DNA of 64,000 bases from RCIO01 sp040880025 (GTDB lineage: Bacteria > Pseudomonadota > Alphaproteobacteria > Rhizobiales > Rhizobiaceae). The stretch's first letter is position 1; each line of letters begins with the position of its first letter. The notes under the pieces were generated by a model. The model did not search any database. It saw only the letters and a list, made by a program, of their open reading frames with translations, and had not been told where the DNA came from. This document shows, in pieces, positions 60,756 to 64,000 of the stretch. Position numbers and translations under genes: made by a program. Where the stretch lies: contig JBBDJD010000020.1 in assembly GCA_040880025.1 (NCBI GenBank), positions 124,001 to 188,000 of the forward strand, read 5' to 3'.

Positions 60756-63365
60756 ATGTCCAGCGTTCCAGACCAGCCGCCCTTCCCCAATGGGGATGGC
60801 CATACGCCCGCGCCTCAGGGTGGCGGGCTGGCCGCGCGCGCCATGGCCGCGAGGCAAGGCCAGCGCCCGTCCTATCTCGACGGGCTGAACCCCGAGCAGC
60901 GGCTGGCTGTGGAAACCACCGAAGGCCCGGTTCTGGTGCTGGCCGGTGCCGGCACCGGCAAGACCCGCGTGCTGACCACCCGCATTGCCCACATCCTGGC
61001 GACCGGCCTCGCCTGGCCCTCGCAAATTCTCGCCGTCACCTTCACCAACAAAGCTGCGCGCGAGATGAAATCGCGTATCGGCGTACTGGTGGGAGAAGCG
61101 GTCGAGGGCATGCCCTGGCTCGGCACCTTCCACTCGATCGGCGTGAAGATCTTGCGCCGCCACGCCGAGCTGGCGGGTCTCAAGTCAGGCTTCACCATCC
61201 TCGACACCGACGACCAGATCAGGCTCATCAAACAGCTTATCCAGGCCGAGGGGCTGGACGACAAGCGCTGGCCCGCGCGCCAGTTCGCTCAGATCATCGA
61301 CGGCTGGAAGAACAAGGGGCTCGGTCCGAAGGACATTCCCGAGGGCGACGCCCGCGCCGCGATGAACGGCAAGGGCCGCGAGCTCTACCAGTCCTATCAG
61401 GACCGGCTCGCCACGCTCAACGCGACCGATTTCGGCGATCTGCTGCTGCACCCGATCCGCATCTTCCGCGAGCACCACGACGTGCTGGCCGAATACCACC
61501 GCCGCTTCAAATACATCCTCGTCGACGAGTATCAGGACACCAACACCGCCCAATATATGTGGCTGCGCCTGATCGCGCAGCGGCCGCAGACGGGTTCGAC
61601 GGCGGTTCGGACCGCAGGTCCGCAAGGCCAAGCGGCCGTCGCGCCTCATGGCGCGCCCTCGCGGAGCGAGCCGCGCAGCGGCGACAGCGTGAGCGAAAAC
61701 AAAAAGCAGCAAATAAATATTTGCTGCGTCGGCGACGACGACCAGTCCATCTATGGCTGGCGCGGGGCCGAGGTCGACAACATCCTGCGGTTCGAGAAGG
61801 ACTTTCCCGGCGCCACAGTCATCAGGCTGGAGCGCAACTACCGCTCCACCGCGCATATCCTGGGAGCCGCCTCGCACCTCATCGCCAACAATGAGGGCCG
61901 GCTCGGCAAGACGCTGTTCACCGACGCCGCCGACCCCGACGACGCGATGGTCAAGGTCCACAACTCGTGGGATTCGGAGGAAGAGGCCCGCGCCGTCGGC
62001 GAGGAGATCGAAGCCCAGCATCGCAAGGGCGAAAGCCTCAACGACATGGCCATTCTCGTCCGCGCTTCTTTCCAGATGCGCGAATTCGAGGACCGCTTCG
62101 TCACGCTGGGGCTGAACTACCGCGTCATCGGCGGCCCGCGCTTTTACGAACGCCTCGAGATACGAGACGCGATGGCCTATTTCCGCGTGGTCGCTCAAGG
62201 AGCGGACGACCTCGCCTTCGAGCGCATCGTCAACACGCCCAAGCGCGGGCTGGGCGAGGCCACCATCCGCCAGGTCCACGATGCCTCACGCGCGCTCGGC
62301 GTGCCGATGCTGGAAGCCGCCGCGCGTCTGGCCGAGAGCGACGAACTGAAGCCGAAACCGCGCGCCGCGCTGCGCGAAGTCGCGGCCAATTTCGCCCGCT
62401 GGCAGGGCCTCATCGACACCACCCCGCACACCGAACTGGCCGAGATCATCCTTGAGGAAAGCGGCTACACCGACATGTGGAAGAACGACCGCTCGGCCGA
62501 GGCGCCGGGCCGGCTCGACAACCTCAAGGAGCTGATCCGCTCCATGGAGGAGTATGAATCCCTGCGCGGCTTCCTCGAGCATGTCGCGCTGGTCATGACG
62601 GTCGACCAGAACGAGGAGCTCGACGCCGTCTCCATCATGACGCTGCATTCGGCCAAGGGGCTGGAGTTCGGCACCGTCTTCCTGCCCGGCTGGGAGGAAG
62701 GCCTGTTCCCGCATCAGCGCGCGCTCGACGAGGGCGGCCGTTCGGGCCTGGAGGAGGAGCGCCGCCTCGCCTATGTCGGGCTGACCCGCGCCAAGCGCCA
62801 TCTCCACATCTGGTTCGCCTCCAACCGACGCATCCACGGCCTGTGGCAGTCGACCATCCCCTCGCGCTTCGTCGACGAACTGCCCGAGGCCCATGTCGAG
62901 GTGGCCGACGACGGCTCGTCCTATGGCGGCTATTCGACCGGCGGCGGGCGCGGCGATTTCGGCCGCCGCAACCCCTACGGCGCCTCGCGCTTCGACGAGC
63001 AGCCGGCCGCCTTCTCCAACACCTACGCCACTCCCGGCTGGCAGCGCGCCCAACAAAACCGCACCGAGGCGACCGACCGCAACTGGGGCACCCGCTCCGG
63101 CCACGCGGTCGAGCGCATCGGCTATGGCGAGGTGGATTCCGGCTACGGCGCGGGCGCCGGCTCGGTCAAGGGCCGCACCATCGAGGGCGAGCTGGTGGCC
63201 AAATCCGTCTCCGACACCCCCTCTGCCTTTGCCGTCGGCGACCGCGTCTTCCACCAGAAATTCGGCAACGGCAATATCGCAACAATCGACGGCAACAAGC
63301 TGACCATCGACTTCGACAAGGCCGGCCAGAAGAAGGTTCTCGACGGCTTTGTCCGCGCCGTGTGA
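60756..63365 (+). CDS. uvrD: UvrD/PcrA-family ATP-dependent DNA helicase with in-frame insertion
   Basis: An 869-residue SF1A helicase. Walker A is LAGAGTGKTRVLTTRIAHIL; motif II is ILVDEYQDTN; motif III is VGDDDQSIYGWRG; later motifs are SAKGLEFGTVFLPGWEEGLFP and AYVGLTRAKRHL. A tail of about 100 residues includes a C-terminal module FHQKFGNGNIATIDGNKLTI typical of PcrA. Between motifs II and III about 40 residues (about 280-318) are an insertion encoded by hairpin-forming DNA. ATG 60756 (MSSVPDQPP) is chosen; an upstream in-frame ATG at 60675 is within the MarR operator region. It acts in mismatch and excision repair. Confidence 0.93.
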   Translation: MSSVPDQPPFPNGDGHTPAPQGGGLAARAMAARQGQRPSYLDGLNPEQRLAVETTEGPVLVLAGAGTGKTRVLTTRIAHILATGLAWPSQILAVTFTNKAAREMKSRIGVLVGEAVEGMPWLGTFHSIGVKILRRHAELAGLKSGFTILDTDDQIRLIKQLIQAEGLDDKRWPARQFAQIIDGWKNKGLGPKDIPEGDARAAMNGKGRELYQSYQDRLATLNATDFGDLLLHPIRIFREHHDVLAEYHRRFKYILVDEYQDTNTAQYMWLRLIAQRPQTGSTAVRTAGPQGQAAVAPHGAPSRSEPRSGDSVSENKKQQINICCVGDDDQSIYGWRGAEVDNILRFEKDFPGATVIRLERNYRSTAHILGAASHLIANNEGRLGKTLFTDAADPDDAMVKVHNSWDSEEEARAVGEEIEAQHRKGESLNDMAILVRASFQMREFEDRFVTLGLNYRVIGGPRFYERLEIRDAMAYFRVVAQGADDLAFERIVNTPKRGLGEATIRQVHDASRALGVPMLEAAARLAESDELKPKPRAALREVAANFARWQGLIDTTPHTELAEIILEESGYTDMWKNDRSAEAPGRLDNLKELIRSMEEYESLRGFLEHVALVMTVDQNEELDAVSIMTLHSAKGLEFGTVFLPGWEEGLFPHQRALDEGGRSGLEEERRLAYVGLTRAKRHLHIWFASNRRIHGLWQSTIPSRFVDELPEAHVEVADDGSSYGGYSTGGGRGDFGRRNPYGASRFDEQPAAFSNTYATPGWQRAQQNRTEATDRNWGTRSGHAVERIGYGEVDSGYGAGAGSVKGRTIEGELVAKSVSDTPSAFAVGDRVFHQKFGNGNIATIDGNKLTIDFDKAGQKKVLDGFVRAV
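61588..61727. repeat. Hairpin-rich palindromic insertion inside uvrD
   Basis: Four successive hairpins occupy about 140 nt of the helicase gene. They are cggacc-gca-ggtccg (61608-61622), cgcgcc-tcat-ggcgcg (61640-61655), cgcgg-agcgag-ccgcg (61660-61675) and the perfect AT-rich gcagcaaata-aa-tatttgctgc (61706-61727). The encoded residues are low-complexity Gly/Ala/Ser/Arg and have no counterpart in usual UvrD proteins. The helicase frame stays open throughout. Confidence 0.78.
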
Positions 63366-63412
63366 TCAGTCCCTCGCCTGTCGGACGTGGGCGCGACGGC
63401 GGTGCCGCCTTC

Positions 63413-64000
63413 TCAGTGCACGGTCACAAGTTCAGGGAAGTGCGCGGCCAGTCCGTCCATCATGAACTCGAAGGCGATTGCCGCAACGAGCAGCCCCATC
63501 ACCTTGTTGAAGATGAGCTGCACGTTCTTGGTGAAGAGTTGCTCGGCATAGGCAGCCGCCCGCAGCATCACGTAGACCAGCAGCGCCACTCCGGCGAGCA
63601 CGATCGAAACCAGAATCCGGTGCGTCAGCCCGTCATGTTCGGAGGCGAACAGCACCACCGCGCTGATCGCGCCGGGTCCGGCCAGAGAGGGTATGGTGAT
63701 CGGGACGATGCCAACGGCCACCGCGCTGCCGCCGCGGCTTTCGCCCGATGCGTCAATATGCGGGTCGCTGCGCAGCATGTCGATGGCGATCATCAGGAGC
63801 AGGAAGCCGCCGGCCAGCCGGAAGGCGCCGAGCGTGATGCCGAATACGCCGAGGATCGCCTCGCCGAGAAAGGTGAAGGCGACCGTCGTGATGAGAAATC
63901 CCAGCCCGCCGACGAGGGCCGCGGCGTTTTTCTCCTTCATCGAGCGCCCGGCCATCACGCCGAGATAAAGCGGCACGATGATCGGCGGCGGCACCAGCGC
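63413..64000 (-). CDS. MarC-family integral membrane protein, 5' end beyond window
   Basis: The visible 195 residues have about five helices (for example FLITTVAFTFLGEAILGVFGI and VLFASEHDGLTHRILVSIVLAG). Family blocks are the N-terminal PPPIIVPLYLGVMA, AGGFLLLMIAIDML and PITIPSLAGPGAISAVVL. The frame is open to the last base, so the start lies outside. MarC-like proteins were once linked to antibiotic resistance; the true role is unknown. It is convergent with uvrD. Confidence 0.9.
   Translation of the reverse strand, partial: ALVPPPIIVPLYLGVMAGRSMKEKNAAALVGGLGFLITTVAFTFLGEAILGVFGITLGAFRLAGGFLLLMIAIDMLRSDPHIDASGESRGGSAVAVGIVPITIPSLAGPGAISAVVLFASEHDGLTHRILVSIVLAGVALLVYVMLRAAAYAEQLFTKNVQLIFNKVMGLLVAAIAFEFMMDGLAAHFPELVTVH

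Overview
The window is GC-rich, densely coded chromosomal DNA from an alphaproteobacterium, most likely of the Hyphomicrobiales (Rhizobiales; Mesorhizobium or Phyllobacteriaceae-like). The evidence is a BA14K-family protein, a circularly permuted two-piece tmRNA with the tag ANDNYAEARLAA, an alphaproteobacterial-type SspB, the DUF4169/DUF2853 small proteins, and a core block ilvI-ilvH / miaA-serB / degP-hflC-hflK-folA-thyA that I know as a rhizobial arrangement. The species cannot be named from sequence alone.

Layout. 1-6.9 kb is a sugar-uptake locus resembling the S. meliloti agp/agaL alpha-galactoside genes: an ABC transporter double ATPase, two GH4 glycosidases and an AraC regulator, with a flavin-dependent (tryptophan-type) halogenase gene downstream of the second GH4. 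6.9-7.6 kb is a gene-poor strip holding a probable type I restriction (HsdR) remnant and tRNA-Lys(CTT). 7.7-15.5 kb has a PhzF-type enzyme, a MacAB-like three-gene exporter, NUDIX and endonuclease/phosphatase genes, and a BA14K protein. 15.6-16.8 kb has three small PilZ genes. 17-18.3 kb is ilvC with a duplicated 3' end and a 120-nt palindromic element. 18.3-24.8 kb has a TetR gene with its operator, a VOC protein, a flavin monooxygenase, an HxlR/quinone-reductase divergent pair, pepT and pdxJ. 24.8-28.3 kb has a RecD-like helicase and a cobalt-type nitrile hydratase operon. 28.4-30.7 kb is a secreted GH9 glycosidase.

31-34.6 kb carries ilvIH under an apparent leader-peptide attenuator, then an XRE-cupin regulator with an operator over its promoter. 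35.6-41.6 kb has a HerA-like ATPase, a diguanylate cyclase, miaA, serB and a GNAT gene. 41.6-47.6 kb is the degP/hflKC/folA/thyA block plus a YHS protein. 48.1-49.6 kb holds ssrA, sspB and two small conserved genes. 49.7-55.1 kb has a very long AsmA protein (apparently starting at CTG) and a D-lactate-dehydrogenase-type flavoprotein. 55.2-63.4 kb has a thioesterase, a dienelactone hydrolase, a CDF transporter with MerR regulator, a glyoxalase-fold protein, a MarR/Acg-like reductase operon, and a UvrD helicase with an in-frame palindromic insertion. The window ends inside a MarC gene.

Connections. ilvC and ilvIH supply successive steps of branched-chain amino acid synthesis. ssrA (tag) and sspB (tag-binding ClpXP adaptor) are neighbours. 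Several regulators (AraC, TetR, HxlR, XRE-cupin, MerR, MarR) sit beside visible inverted or direct repeats that look like their own operators. No CRISPR array, complete insertion sequence, prophage or rRNA was seen.
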